Source: a virus. Taken from it: 40,088 nucleotides of DNA. The DNA is taken from positions 1 through 40,088 of IMG/VR virus record IMGVR_UViG_3300033571_011401. One strand, written 5' to 3'. The notes under the pieces were generated by a model that saw only the letters and a list, made by a program, of their open reading frames with translations, ran no database searches and was not told the origin of the DNA. Below are positions 25,920 through 34,863 of the stretch, piece after piece; position 1 is the stretch's first letter, and every line of letters starts with the position of its first letter. A program made the translations under genes and the position numbers.

Positions 25920-26891
25920 CTATTTCTTATTGTTGCTATACCACTCGATTGTTGATTTTAGACCTTCACCAAATGAAATCTTTGGCTCCCATCCTAATTC
26001 TTCTTTTGCTTTTGATGAATCTATTGCATATCTTCTATCATGTCCTAATCTATCTTTTACATATTGTATTGTAGAATTTTTTACATCCATAAGAGAGATT
26101 ATTTTTCTTACCAACTCACCGTTAGACCACTCATTATCAGAGCCTATGTTATAAACTTCACCATTTTTACCCTTTTCGTATGCAAGCCAAACTGCTCTAC
26201 AATGGTCATTAACATGAATCCAATCACGCACATTGAGCCCATCACCATATATTGGCAATTTTTCACCATTCAATATGTTGTTTATCATCATTGGTATCAA
26301 TTTTTCCGTATGTTGTCTTGGTCCATAGTTGTTTGAACATCGTGTTATTACCGTTGGGACACCATATGTGTGATAAAATGACCTAACAAACCCATCAGCA
26401 GCAGCCTTTGCAGCGGAATACGGTGAATTTGGTGATATTTGAGAATTTTCGGTGAATTTTTCATCAGAATCTAATTCCAAACTGCCATAAACTTCATCGG
26501 TTGACACTTGTAAGAATTTTTTTAGTCTTAATTCCTTTGCAACAGTTAAAAGTGATAAAGTTCCAATAACATTAGTATCTAAAAACGGTTTAAAGTCCTG
26601 AATAGACCTATCTACATGTGATTCTGCTGCAAAATTTATTATGCCCTCAATCTTATGTGTTTTGCATAGATAACTAACATAGTCTGTGTCTTCTATTTTA
26701 CCGATATACGACTTAAAATCGTCATTATCAACGAATTCCTTTACATTTTCGGGATCTGCAGCGTAGGTATTTGCGTCTAAATTTATTATTTTTATATTAT
26801 CGGTTTTTGATTTTAGTATCATGTGGATGAAATTACTTCCTATGAAACCATAACCGCCTGTAACCATTATTGTTCTTTTTTCTGAATGCAT
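25920..26891 (-). CDS. rmlB: dTDP-glucose 4,6-dehydratase (RmlB/RfbB family)
   Basis: 323 residues, extended short-chain dehydrogenase fold. NAD-binding GGYGFIG (12-18), NFAAESHVDRSI, catalytic STDEVYG (T131, D132, E133) and YSAAK (Y158, K162), then ITRCSNNYGPRQ with EKLIPMMINNILNGEKLPIY are all characteristic of the dehydratase that converts dTDP-glucose to the 4-keto-6-deoxy sugar on the way to dTDP-rhamnose. It is a little shorter than the usual ~340-360, with all active-site residues present. It sits between tail tube and gp26-like genes, has its own late-type motif upstream and lacks a Shine-Dalgarno sequence, so it looks like an inserted cargo gene. Likely use: altering host surface sugars or supplying a sugar nucleotide for glycosylation. 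Confidence 0.92.
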   Translation of the reverse strand: MHSEKRTIMVTGGYGFIGSNFIHMILKSKTDNIKIINLDANTYAADPENVKEFVDNDDFKSYIGKIEDTDYVSYLCKTHKIEGIINFAAESHVDRSIQDFKPFLDTNVIGTLSLLTVAKELRLKKFLQVSTDEVYGSLELDSDEKFTENSQISPNSPYSAAKAAADGFVRSFYHTYGVPTVITRCSNNYGPRQHTEKLIPMMINNILNGEKLPIYGDGLNVRDWIHVNDHCRAVWLAYEKGKNGEVYNIGSDNEWSNGELVRKIISLMDVKNSTIQYVKDRLGHDRRYAIDSSKAKEELGWEPKISFGEGLKSTIEWYSNNKK

Positions 26892-26929
26892 AATAATAAA
26901 AAACCCTATACTTAAAAATATTTCTATTA

Positions 26930-26937
26930 ATAAATAT
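26930..26937 (-). promoter_or_regulatory. Late-type -10 motif upstream of the dehydratase gene
   Basis: Minus-strand CCCTATATTTATTAA, 38 bases before the ATG. Its CCCTATA is repeated inverted (TATAGGG) about 30 bases downstream. Confidence 0.45.
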
Positions 26938-26995
26938 AGGGAATTTTACTAAAAAGTGGTTTTAATACTAATAAATCGAAAAAAATACGATTAAA

Positions 26996-27484
26996 TTAGT
27001 ATTGTAGAATTGCATAATCGTAGGCTAAAGTGAGAGAAATCTCAACAAACGCATCGTTTGCCCAATCCATCTCACCAAACGTAGTAGCAATAATGAAAGC
27101 ACCCTTTAATGTCCATTCTTCCACTTTATCACCAACAGGACCAAGTAGGTGGAATGTTATATCTTTCTTATAAAAGTCGGAATAACCATCTCTACCCGTA
27201 ACAGATTCGTGTGATAGACGAACCCATTCCATTACGGTTTGAGCACCTGATGGAACTACTGGATCATAAAGCTTAATGGTAACATCCTGCCACTCTCCCT
27301 TTCCTTTTACTTTACGATATACGTTGATGTGATCTAATTTAATTGGGTTAAAGTTGATATTAGGACGACCAGCACCTTTAACTAACCAAGAAGGAACACC
27401 TTCAATATACATAATAAAGCGATTTTGAAGTTTTGGCTCGAAGGGGGTAAAAAATATCTCATTCGAGTTAAGTAATTCAGCCAT
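26996..27484 (-). CDS. 19: Tail tube protein, gp19-like
   Basis: 162 residues, near T4 gp19 (163). QNRFIMYIEGVPSWLVKGAG, INFNPIKLDHINVYRKVKGK, WQDVTIKLYDP and WTLKGAFIIATTFGEMDW follow the tube-protein beta-barrel pattern seen in T4-like and related phages. It forms the inner tube around the tape measure. It follows the sheath gene, as in T4, but is separated from it by a terminator and a late-type motif, so it has its own promoter. TTGGAGACATAA precedes the ATG. Confidence 0.9.
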   Translation of the reverse strand: MAELLNSNEIFFTPFEPKLQNRFIMYIEGVPSWLVKGAGRPNINFNPIKLDHINVYRKVKGKGEWQDVTIKLYDPVVPSGAQTVMEWVRLSHESVTGRDGYSDFYKKDITFHLLGPVGDKVEEWTLKGAFIIATTFGEMDWANDAFVEISLTLAYDYAILQY

Positions 27485-27515
27485 TTATGTCTCCAATAAT
27501 AAAATATGCTTTTGT

Positions 27516-27523
27516 ATAAATAT
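27516..27523 (-). promoter_or_regulatory. Late-type -10 motif upstream of the tail tube gene
   Basis: Minus-strand ACTATATTTATAC, 31 bases before the ATG and just behind the sheath terminator. The bases around the -33 position are part of the terminator tail and hold no TTTG. Confidence 0.55.
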
Positions 27524-27529
27524 AGTATT

Positions 27530-27564
27530 TTTAAAAATATGGGGCAGAATAAAGTCTGCCCCAT
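27530..27564 (-). terminator. Rho-independent terminator after the tail sheath gene
   Basis: A perfect 10-bp stem (ATGGGGCAGA at 27539-27548, TCTGCCCCAT at 27555-27564) with a 6-base loop is followed on the minus strand by ATTTTT. It starts 12 bases after the sheath stop. Confidence 0.85.
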
Positions 27565-27576
27565 AACTATCAAATA

Positions 27577-30051
27577 TTAAGCAGTAAACGCTGCACCTGT
27601 AGACTGAATATTGAAGTCTAATATTATAAATTCAGCTGTTCTTGTTGGTTGTAAGAACAATTGTCCGTAAAGTATGTTACGGTCTATAATGTCAGGTGTG
27701 TTGTTTGTATCATCCATTATGACACGGAATGAGAACAAACCTTGACGTTGTTGTATAGATTCCAAATATGGATTTACTATATTTAAGAATCTTGAACGTG
27801 TTTGCGAAGTATTTTGTTCAAATACAAGGAATCTTGTAGATGTTGCAATAAACTTCTTGGCGGCTATCAATAGACGACGAACATTTATTCTATCCAATGC
27901 AGATGGACGACCTTGAAGTGTTTTTTGTCCCCATACAGCAACCCCAGTTGCAGGGAAAGTTGCTATTGGATTTATTCTGCCTTCATATAGTACATCACGT
28001 TCTGTTTGTGTTAAACGTGTTCTAGCCTCTATTACCTCTGTTAATCCACCACGATTAAGACCCGCTGGTGCAAACCATTCAGCTGCAACTCGGTCATTAA
28101 ACGCAATCACACCTGGAAGTACGACTGAAGGTGGAACCCATACTGGTTTGTTTCTATCAACATCCAATACTTTAACCCAAGGATAATAAGTAGCTGCATA
28201 GTTAGTATCTAACGCTTCTACTGTAGAGACTGCTGTTGCAATATTATCGTAAATAGCAACGGAATCCATTACATAAAAAGCATCACCACGTTCTTCACAA
28301 ACTTCTTTAGCATAATTTGTTATTGGTGAGTGTAGAGAATGAACTACTCCCGGAGTTACTAACATGTTTATATCAAATTCATCAGCATTTGATATTGTAT
28401 CCAACGCCTTTTTATAAGCAGTGTATCCAGAAGCAGCAGTTGATGAAATATCAAATCCTTGAGTATTCTGAGCTATCATGTGTACACCGACTTTCTTTTG
28501 AAGATGTGGTTTATGACCATCGAACCCACCTTGAAATGGCACCATAAATTTACGTGTGTCTGGAGATGTGTTGGATGTTAAATCAATTGCACCAACATAA
28601 GGATTTGTTGGTGTTGGATAATTTGCAGATATATTTTGATCATAGTCACCTAAATAAAAATCTACATTATTACCCAATACTCTACGTGAAATTGTTGGCA
28701 ATGGTTTCAAGTAATTGAAATTGTCACTTTCACCAAAATTATAATCAAACCCATAATAGACTCGTCTATTAAATAGACCATTTACAGCTTGGTCTTGTAC
28801 ATATGTTGCAGCTGCTGGTTGAGTAAAGCCTTCTGGAATAGGTGAATGTAAAGCTCTAAATCCAAATGGTAAGTATGTTGTTGGTATAGCAGCATTTGTA
28901 ACAGCTTCGGTTACTTCAACTCTTACGAATTTTGATTTACTTGCATAGTCACCGTTAATAATTACTTTACCACTATCATCTACAGTTACAAATCTGTCAC
29001 CTATAACACGTGAAATAAATCTTGGTGAATTTGGATCTAAATTACATCTAAACTGTTCTACAATGTTTGGACGCAAATCATCGTCATCATATCTAAATGG
29101 TGTTTGTGGTAATTTAGATTGATCAACATACCGTATTACTACATCAAATTCACCATATTCAGAACCAGCGATTGTTCCAGCTGCTCTTATATTTGCAATA
29201 CCAATCTTTAACTGATAGTTAGCATGTATACCATGAGATAATGTGTGGAATTTAAACATATCAGTTACCATACCACCAACTTTTTGTGAAGTTATCCAAG
29301 GAGTTGATGCTACTTGGTAATCATCTGTAAAGTCCCACTCGGATGCATTTGTTCCAGTTTCTATTTCTATATCTGGAACATATCCCAAGTCATCTATAAT
29401 TGCACGAGCATCATTAGCAAATGACACATAGTTGTATACAGCACGTGTTCCATATGGATTATGACCATATATGTCACCGATATATGAAGTACTATCTGGA
29501 TCTATAGAAGCACTAACTGCTACGCCATTTTCATTCAATGCATTTGTAAATGTAGATGTATCTGTTGCAAATGAACCTGATAATGTGATGACAAAATCAT
29601 CATTATTTTGTACCAACACAGTTTTATTAAAGAGAGGAACACTGTCATTACTTGTAATTACAAATGTTGGGTGTAAAAATGAAATGAGCCTTCTTTGAAA
29701 GGATCCGCTAATAGGTTCGCCTTCTACGTCAACGTTTTGAATTTTAGCAACAATACCAACGGGGTGTTTTAACGAATATCCACCCGTTCCTAATACTCTA
29801 ACAATTGTTGCAGATCCAGCGTTTGCTAAATAACTTCTAACCGCATATGGCAAATATGATTGCTCATATGTACCACCATAATATGTTTCAAAGTCAGAAT
29901 AGCCATTAACAAAAGAAGGGACAAACGCAGGTCCCAATAAAGTTGGTCCTATTAGAGCTGCGCCAATTGCTCCGATACCAACTGGTAAAAATGATTGGTC
30001 TCGTTCATTGGCAAAAACTCCAGGACTTATAATTCTTTCAGCAGTAGCCAC
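27577..30051 (-). CDS. 18: Tail sheath protein, gp18-like (GTG start)
   Basis: 824 residues, longer than T4 gp18 (659). The N-terminus (ERIISPGVFANERDQS, IGAALIGPTLLGPAFVPSFV, FETYYGG) and the C-terminal sheath domain from about 700 (GVAVWGQKTLQGRPSALDRI, INVRRLLIAAKKFI, DDTNNTPDIIDRNILYGQLF, TRTAEFIILDF) match contractile sheath proteins. It forms the outer cylinder that contracts to drive the tube. The start is GTG at 30051, supported by GGAG six bases upstream and by the N-terminal motif starting at once. The extra length lies in the middle, probably as surface domains. Confidence 0.93.
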   Translation of the reverse strand: MATAERIISPGVFANERDQSFLPVGIGAIGAALIGPTLLGPAFVPSFVNGYSDFETYYGGTYEQSYLPYAVRSYLANAGSATIVRVLGTGGYSLKHPVGIVAKIQNVDVEGEPISGSFQRRLISFLHPTFVITSNDSVPLFNKTVLVQNNDDFVITLSGSFATDTSTFTNALNENGVAVSASIDPDSTSYIGDIYGHNPYGTRAVYNYVSFANDARAIIDDLGYVPDIEIETGTNASEWDFTDDYQVASTPWITSQKVGGMVTDMFKFHTLSHGIHANYQLKIGIANIRAAGTIAGSEYGEFDVVIRYVDQSKLPQTPFRYDDDDLRPNIVEQFRCNLDPNSPRFISRVIGDRFVTVDDSGKVIINGDYASKSKFVRVEVTEAVTNAAIPTTYLPFGFRALHSPIPEGFTQPAAATYVQDQAVNGLFNRRVYYGFDYNFGESDNFNYLKPLPTISRRVLGNNVDFYLGDYDQNISANYPTPTNPYVGAIDLTSNTSPDTRKFMVPFQGGFDGHKPHLQKKVGVHMIAQNTQGFDISSTAASGYTAYKKALDTISNADEFDINMLVTPGVVHSLHSPITNYAKEVCEERGDAFYVMDSVAIYDNIATAVSTVEALDTNYAATYYPWVKVLDVDRNKPVWVPPSVVLPGVIAFNDRVAAEWFAPAGLNRGGLTEVIEARTRLTQTERDVLYEGRINPIATFPATGVAVWGQKTLQGRPSALDRINVRRLLIAAKKFIATSTRFLVFEQNTSQTRSRFLNIVNPYLESIQQRQGLFSFRVIMDDTNNTPDIIDRNILYGQLFLQPTRTAEFIILDFNIQSTGAAFTA

Positions 30052-30102
30052 TATTTTCTCCAGAAAATTTAATAATCAGATTAATAAGTTAAGTAACTTA
30101 TC

Positions 30103-30387
30103 TTATGTCTGTGATGGAACAAACTTATTTGATTCTAAGTCTAATACACCATCACCGTATTTGTCATTTAGTTCTTTGACTAAATCTTGTTCTTCTGTTT
30201 GTAAATCTGTATATGACTTGAACAAACCTTCACGTATTTCTGTTAATTCTTTTAGTTGTTTATTCAAAACATATAGTTCGATTTCAACTTGACCAATTTG
30301 TGCAGTTGTCTGTGCATATTTGGTACGTAACTGCTTCACCTTTTCAATATCATCGGTGGAAACTTCTTTTTCAACATTGTCTGCCAT
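30103..30387 (-). CDS. Small coiled-coil protein between gp15-like and sheath genes
   Basis: 94 residues from ATG 30387; a reading from 30420 is possible but the ATG at 30387 has GAGG five bases upstream and starts MADN. Almost the whole chain is a heptad-like helix (IEKVKQLRTKYAQTTAQIGQ, then VEIELYVLNKQLKELTEIRE), with a short polar C-terminus. I do not recognise a family. Its place between tail terminator and sheath suggests a tail assembly factor or minor structural protein. Confidence 0.75.
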   Translation of the reverse strand: MADNVEKEVSTDDIEKVKQLRTKYAQTTAQIGQVEIELYVLNKQLKELTEIREGLFKSYTDLQTEEQDLVKELNDKYGDGVLDLESNKFVPSQT

Positions 30388-30417
30388 AAAAACCTCATTA
30401 AAAATATAATTAAAATA

Positions 30418-30430
30418 CAAATATAAATAT
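30418..30430 (-). promoter_or_regulatory. Overlapping late-type (ATATTTAT) and host-like (TATATTTG) boxes
   Basis: Minus-strand GATATTTATATTTG holds both the late motif (30430-30423) and a TATATTTG box (30425-30418). No TTG lies 20 bases above the latter. The late box ends 35 bases before the ATG at 30387. Confidence 0.4.
30423..30430 (-). promoter_or_regulatory. Late-type -10 motif upstream of the small coiled-coil gene
   Basis: Exact ATATTTAT, 35 bases before ATG 30387; the late half of the composite site at 30418-30430. It could drive the small protein together with the sheath gene. Confidence 0.4.
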
Positions 30431-30471
30431 CATTTAATTTTTGTAGAATATAGTTTTTAGAAAAAAAAATA

Positions 30472-31410
30472 TTAGTCATCTAAGTTAAGTCCTAAATTTC
30501 TAACCTCATCTTCTGAGTTATAATTTAGTGGTCTAAATCCATCATTTCTATTTTCACGATATAGTATTGTGTTAATATCCGTGAATGTTTCTGGTACAAA
30601 TCTAACTTTGTTTGGAGTGACGTATCTTTTTGTTGTAGTCATTCCACCAACATCTTTTGGTAGCAAGTATCCGTGAACTTTCATTTGAAAGCTACACTTT
30701 ACCATTCTATCTTGACCTGATGTATTACTATCATCTAATACCAAATTTTCCAAATGTGTTGGGAACTTTAAAAAATTTCTATCCCCAAACGATTGTCCTG
30801 TGTAGTATACAAAGTTTTCTATAACGTAATTTAACTGCATTTGGTATTCACACCAAACCACAAAATCATATGTAACATCAATATAATCTGGTGCTGGAGT
30901 TAAGAAGTATTCATAGGATTTTTGTCTTGGTTCATTTAGTATACTAAATTTATCATAAGGTTGATTTCGATTGTATGCCTGCTTCATTACATAGTGAATT
31001 TGATCTACCGTTGCTACTTTATTTCTTCGCATTTCATCTACCATTGCGATGTTTGATTTTTTATAAACCATCAATGGTAACATAGTTTTACCCTTCTTGT
31101 CTTTTAAGTGACCATCTTTTTGTATAGATGCCCATTTTTCTGCATTAGCATATATTATCGGTATTGATATTATCTCACCATTATCTTCAACTCGTAATTG
31201 CATTTTTTGATCTATGAATGATTTTACAGCAAAATCTATATCGTAGATTGTTATGCCTAACGTTCTAACCCTATCTTTATCCCTTCTTACTTGTGTGTGT
31301 CTAGCTTTACCTAAATCTATTCTAGGATTTTGTTGTGAATTAAAATCATCTATAAAACTATCCCGTGTTCTTTTTATAGGAGGTAATCTATATTTAGATG
31401 AATTTTTCAT
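30472..31410 (-). CDS. 15: Tail completion / proximal sheath stabiliser, gp15-like
   Basis: 312 residues. GEIISIPIIYANAEKWASIQ, then KTMLPLMVYKKSNI, corresponds to the gp15 strand-turn-strand region (I.VPITYAS..., LP.I...). YIDVTYDFVVWCEYQMQLNY with VIENFVYYTG and KCSFQMKVHGYLLP corresponds to the gp15 C-terminal core. T4 gp15 forms the ring that ends the tube and binds the neck. It begins in a TAATG overlap with the gp14-like gene, so the two are coupled. It lies in T4 order: 13, 14, 15, sheath, tube. Confidence 0.82.
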   Translation of the reverse strand: MKNSSKYRLPPIKRTRDSFIDDFNSQQNPRIDLGKARHTQVRRDKDRVRTLGITIYDIDFAVKSFIDQKMQLRVEDNGEIISIPIIYANAEKWASIQKDGHLKDKKGKTMLPLMVYKKSNIAMVDEMRRNKVATVDQIHYVMKQAYNRNQPYDKFSILNEPRQKSYEYFLTPAPDYIDVTYDFVVWCEYQMQLNYVIENFVYYTGQSFGDRNFLKFPTHLENLVLDDSNTSGQDRMVKCSFQMKVHGYLLPKDVGGMTTTKRYVTPNKVRFVPETFTDINTILYRENRNDGFRPLNYNSEDEVRNLGLNLDD

Positions 31411-31934
31411 TATATGTTGCTCGGAATATCATTATCAGTATTAGTTAATCCTGCCCTGAACTCCTCAACATGTATTCTTGATCTACGTGTTAAGTGAGAT
31501 ACAGCTATAATTGAAACATTGTAACCCCATTTATCTCCAGAAAAAGCATAGTCTGGATTTTTACCACCAAAATATTCAGCTTCTTCTATTGCGTCAATTT
31601 CCCACCATTCGCCATTAAATTCTATTACATCACCAACTTCAACATATATTTCAAATTTTTTAAGATATTCACGTACAAAACCAAATCTACATTGTTGTGT
31701 GTAATCTTGACCAAATTCATTTCCCTCATATGCCTGTGGTTGTCTGTCTATTAATGCAGCTACTTTTATAGGACTATAATAGACCTTTTTATCAGACTCG
31801 TTATAAACGTTTGTTTTTGTGTCTTCTAATGATAGTTTGTATAAAGCTACTTCAGTATCTATTATGTCAACTACCAATTCTAAATTTATATGATGAACGA
31901 AACCAGCATCTCTTGATCCATGGAATAATGGCAT
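31410..31934 (-). CDS. 14: Neck protein, gp14-like
   Basis: 174 residues. RFGFVREYLKKFEIYVEVGD, VIEFNGEWWEIDAIEEAEYF, GKNPDYAF and NVSIIAVSHLTRRSR follow the gp14 pattern, in which the collar protein has a short beta domain with EVGD.I...G..YEV. It is expected to join head and tail with gp13. A clean site (AGGAGACTTAA) precedes the ATG, and its stop overlaps the next ATG by one base. Confidence 0.78.
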   Translation of the reverse strand: MPLFHGSRDAGFVHHINLELVVDIIDTEVALYKLSLEDTKTNVYNESDKKVYYSPIKVAALIDRQPQAYEGNEFGQDYTQQCRFGFVREYLKKFEIYVEVGDVIEFNGEWWEIDAIEEAEYFGGKNPDYAFSGDKWGYNVSIIAVSHLTRRSRIHVEEFRAGLTNTDNDIPSNI

Positions 31935-31947
31935 TTAAGTCTCCTAA

Positions 31948-33078
31948 TTATCCGATATAAATAAATGCTGGGATAGTGTTTAGTGTTTTGTTTATATTTT
32001 CAGCCTCAGCAGCCTTCGACTCTAATAGTTTTGGTCGAGTCATACTATCTAACATACCTCTCAATTCTTCTATTAGTCTTGCTCTTTCAGCTTCAGCAGA
32101 AGCTAATAAGTCTCCCAAAGTTGTTTCTGCATTAGGTATTGGTATCGTTGTATATTTACCACGAATATAGCCCAATGTCTGTGTTGCTAATACTAAAGCA
32201 TATTTATAGATCCACTGTTTTCCAACCGAATTTATATTCCTATATGGTATTAGATTATATGGAGCATTTGACATATCAGATACGGATCCAGTTCCATACC
32301 CATTTTTTAGAGGATTATTCCTTTCTTCACGTATTACATATTCCATCCAAAGTTTAAATCCACGTGTAGGAACAGGAAATATTCTCATATCGTTATTGAA
32401 TATTTCAAATGAATAAGCAGATTTACGCATTTGGTCATTAAACTCTATAGCTTGAACACGCAATAAATCAGCATACATTGGCATAAACATGAATGAAACT
32501 CCAGTTGAGTATGCACCAAATCCAAACGTATCCAACATTGCCTGATTTCCCAAATATGGATCATAAAAACGCATCGATGCGGGAGGAGCATAGTGATGAA
32601 CTCGTTTTATCTCTATTGAACTTGTTGGTGCTAACACATCTCTAACTAATTTATTAAGACTGTATACCTGTTTACCTGGTAAAATATCTATTGACGCTGT
32701 GTAGTAAGGAAATCCAGCACTTGTGAATGAATCTGCACCATATTCCGCTGCTATATCTATAATAGGACCTAATACTGGTGTAACTACTCGTTGTGTTAGA
32801 TTAACATTTGTAGGTTGACCTATTAAACTTAAAAGGTTTTGTTGAATGTTAAATTGATTTACTTGATTGGAATATTCTGCGATAGCTTCTTCGGCACAGG
32901 CATAGAAATTACTCGCTTGTAATTCTATATCTACTATAGGATACCCCAATCTTCTTGCACACCAATCTGCTATACTGTCAATGTCTGCTAAAAACTGTGG
33001 GTCATTATCATAAAAACCAAATGGCGTATCTCCAGGACGAAATGATGAACTCCCAGGCCATATAGGTATTATAGTCAT
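31948..33078 (-). CDS. 13: Neck protein, gp13-like
   Basis: 376 residues. The N-terminal ~85 residues (DSIADWCARRLGYPIVDIEL, FYACAEEAIAEYSNQVNQFN) are the head-connector helical domain seen in gp13-type proteins (a short helical bundle that docks on the portal). A beta insert (about 125-240) and the sequence FEIFNNDMRIFPVPTRGFKL, WMEYVIREERNNP follow. A C-terminal coiled coil (SAEAERARLIEELRGMLDSM) is compatible with collar contacts. It is followed 13 bases later by the gp14-like gene. GGAG lies seven bases before the ATG. Confidence 0.78.
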   Translation of the reverse strand: MTIIPIWPGSSSFRPGDTPFGFYDNDPQFLADIDSIADWCARRLGYPIVDIELQASNFYACAEEAIAEYSNQVNQFNIQQNLLSLIGQPTNVNLTQRVVTPVLGPIIDIAAEYGADSFTSAGFPYYTASIDILPGKQVYSLNKLVRDVLAPTSSIEIKRVHHYAPPASMRFYDPYLGNQAMLDTFGFGAYSTGVSFMFMPMYADLLRVQAIEFNDQMRKSAYSFEIFNNDMRIFPVPTRGFKLWMEYVIREERNNPLKNGYGTGSVSDMSNAPYNLIPYRNINSVGKQWIYKYALVLATQTLGYIRGKYTTIPIPNAETTLGDLLASAEAERARLIEELRGMLDSMTRPKLLESKAAEAENINKTLNTIPAFIYIG

Positions 33079-33112
33079 TTTTTAACTCCAAAGTGATTCA
33101 ATTTAGCTACAT

Positions 33113-33120
33113 ATAAATAT
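33113..33120 (-). promoter_or_regulatory. Late-type -10 motif upstream of the neck genes
   Basis: Minus-strand GTTATATTTATATG, 34 bases before the gp13-like ATG in a 53-base gap; it would drive the gp13-14-15 unit. Confidence 0.5.
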
Positions 33121-33131
33121 AACAAAATTAT

Positions 33132-34862
33132 TTAATTTTGAACACCAAAACATCTCCAAGCTAAACTAATAGTGTCATAAATTAACGTTACTCCAGAATC
33201 AGGTTCTAATACTATATCATCTTTAATATAGAACCTGTTGTTAGCTAAAGAGAATAGACTTCTATTTTTTAGTGTTATATTATTATTACCAATATTTGTC
33301 AAGAAAATAGTTTGATTCGTATTTGGGGATGGTGCTTGTAATCCAGTTAAATTTATATCAGAACTTGAACTTAATCTCAAAAAATTAGAAGATTCTAAAT
33401 TAGTTGGGTTATAATTATTGGTATTTGTTATTAATTGTGGAGGTGTCAAGACACCACCAAATGATAACTGCTTTGTAAAATTAGAATCTATTGATATATT
33501 ACCACCATTGTTTTTTGGTGCTAATATAAAATTTAAACTTATCAATGCAGCTGCTGGTATATCAATCAGTCCACTATATTTCAATGCTTCTACTGTGAAT
33601 GTGAACCAACCGTTAAACTCTTCGATTTTTAATATTTTAAACACATACTGTTGTGCGGTTATCAACGCTTGCCAACCTATACCACTTCCACTCTGTCTTG
33701 GATACGTAGTTGAATATTGAAATGTTCCAATATCATTCCCATAGTGGCTAGATGTTATTATTAAAATAGATCCTACATTAATTTCTCTATAGAAATCAAC
33801 TAAGCTGGTTGAATTATCTGCAAATCCGAGCCTTGCTGGAGTATATGGGTTTATATTACCCGCGTTAAAGCTAACTTGAATTTTTAAATTTCTTGTTGAA
33901 GGAATGGTGTTATTTATTCTTACCACCCCTCCTCCTGGATTACACTCTGTTATTCCATTTCCACATGTTATATCATAACTAAGCGGTGTTCCGTTGTCAG
34001 CATTTGGATTATATCTATATAGCAATCCACCATTTAGTCCCCTATTACCACTTCTCGATACAGTAACATTTAGTTTTTCATTTGCATTAAATCCAAGATT
34101 ACCGGTAATCGGATTTACCTGAAAAATAACCCATTGACTATTTGAATAATCTACTCCAGCAATTTGCATTATGGCAATTCTCGATGGATTTTCGCTACTG
34201 TATATTGTTATAATCGAATCTCTTTGGTATATTGAATGCAAACTCGATAAAAGTGGATTATCTGTACTACCAAAATATTTTCTCAGGTCTACACCGTTTA
34301 CATCTAAGTTGCTTATTGCCAATTTTTGTGTAGGAGAGTTATAGTCTTGCTTTAGAAATCCTGGAAATGGGTTTACTGATGCGTTTGTATCTCCACTAAA
34401 ATAGTACTGAAATGTTGCATGCGCGCCATTTTGCCCAGATATTCCAGATGTTCCGTTTTGTCCCGATGTGCCTGATGTTCCGTTTTGTCCCGATGTGCCT
34501 GATGTTCCGTTTTGTCCCGATATTCCAGATGTTCCAGAACTAGCATATGAAAGTCCACTGGTTCCAGATGTTCCATATGTTTGCCCACTTGTTCCAGACA
34601 TACCTGAAGTACCTGATGTTCCATATGTTTGCCCACTTGTTCCAGACACACCTGAAGTACCTGATGTTCCGAGTGATAATCCACTTGTTCCCGATATTCC
34701 AGACGTTCCTGATGTTCCTGAGATGCCGTCACCACCATCACATGGACCACAACCATTAACTTCTATAACAGTGGTAGATCCAAATATTTCTACAATATTT
34801 GGTAATTCTTGAGTGACGACTACTTCACTCAAACCATCTATATCTAAACATATCTCTGCCAT
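33132..34862 (-). CDS. Collagen-like (Gly-Thr-Ser) fibre protein
   Basis: 576 residues. A short N-terminal beta segment (1-40) is followed by a Gly-X-Y stretch at about 43-146 (GTSGTSG, GQNGTSG, GQTYGTSG units), probably a triple-helical shaft. After that, ~430 residues of beta-rich sequence end in SGVTLIYDTISLAWRCFGVQ, a pattern common at the tips of head or tail fibres. It starts one base after the BppU-like gene's stop, so the pair is probably one assembly, with the small protein as its base. Likely a receptor-binding or decorative fibre; whether on head, neck or tail cannot be told. Confidence 0.8.
   Translation of the reverse strand: MAEICLDIDGLSEVVVTQELPNIVEIFGSTTVIEVNGCGPCDGGDGISGTSGTSGISGTSGLSLGTSGTSGVSGTSGQTYGTSGTSGMSGTSGQTYGTSGTSGLSYASSGTSGISGQNGTSGTSGQNGTSGTSGQNGTSGISGQNGAHATFQYYFSGDTNASVNPFPGFLKQDYNSPTQKLAISNLDVNGVDLRKYFGSTDNPLLSSLHSIYQRDSIITIYSSENPSRIAIMQIAGVDYSNSQWVIFQVNPITGNLGFNANEKLNVTVSRSGNRGLNGGLLYRYNPNADNGTPLSYDITCGNGITECNPGGGVVRINNTIPSTRNLKIQVSFNAGNINPYTPARLGFADNSTSLVDFYREINVGSILIITSSHYGNDIGTFQYSTTYPRQSGSGIGWQALITAQQYVFKILKIEEFNGWFTFTVEALKYSGLIDIPAAALISLNFILAPKNNGGNISIDSNFTKQLSFGGVLTPPQLITNTNNYNPTNLESSNFLRLSSSSDINLTGLQAPSPNTNQTIFLTNIGNNNITLKNRSLFSLANNRFYIKDDIVLEPDSGVTLIYDTISLAWRCFGVQN
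34430..34735 (-). repeat. Gly-X-Y coding tandem repeat
   Basis: Short DNA units built on GGAACATCTGG-like 9- and 18-base blocks encode the collagen-like shaft. Several blocks (for example the two at about 34562-34662) are almost identical, so copy number is probably variable between isolates. Confidence 0.9.
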
Positions 34863-34863
34863 A

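Noticed and set aside
26903-26940. CCCTATA...TATAGGG inverted repeat before the dehydratase gene as an operator
   Set aside because: Only seven A/T-rich pairs with a long loop, and half of it is the late motif itself; chance is likely.
26974-26992. Terminator after the tail tube gene (AATCG / CGATT with a T-rich loop)
   Set aside because: Only 5 bp and no proper U tract after the stem; too weak to list.
30388-30420. Upstream start (MYFNYIFNEVF...) for the small coiled-coil gene
   Set aside because: The ATG at 30387 has a GAGG site at the right distance and the extension has none and overlaps the promoter-like region.
30455-30482. Terminator after the gp15-like gene (run of nine Ts just after its stop)
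   Set aside because: The only stem before the T run is 4 bp (TTAG / CTAA); not convincing.
34373-34812. Open frames on both strands over the Gly-Thr-Ser repeat (PDVP-type and HLEYR-type products)
   Set aside because: Low-complexity shadows of the collagen-like coding repeat in other frames.
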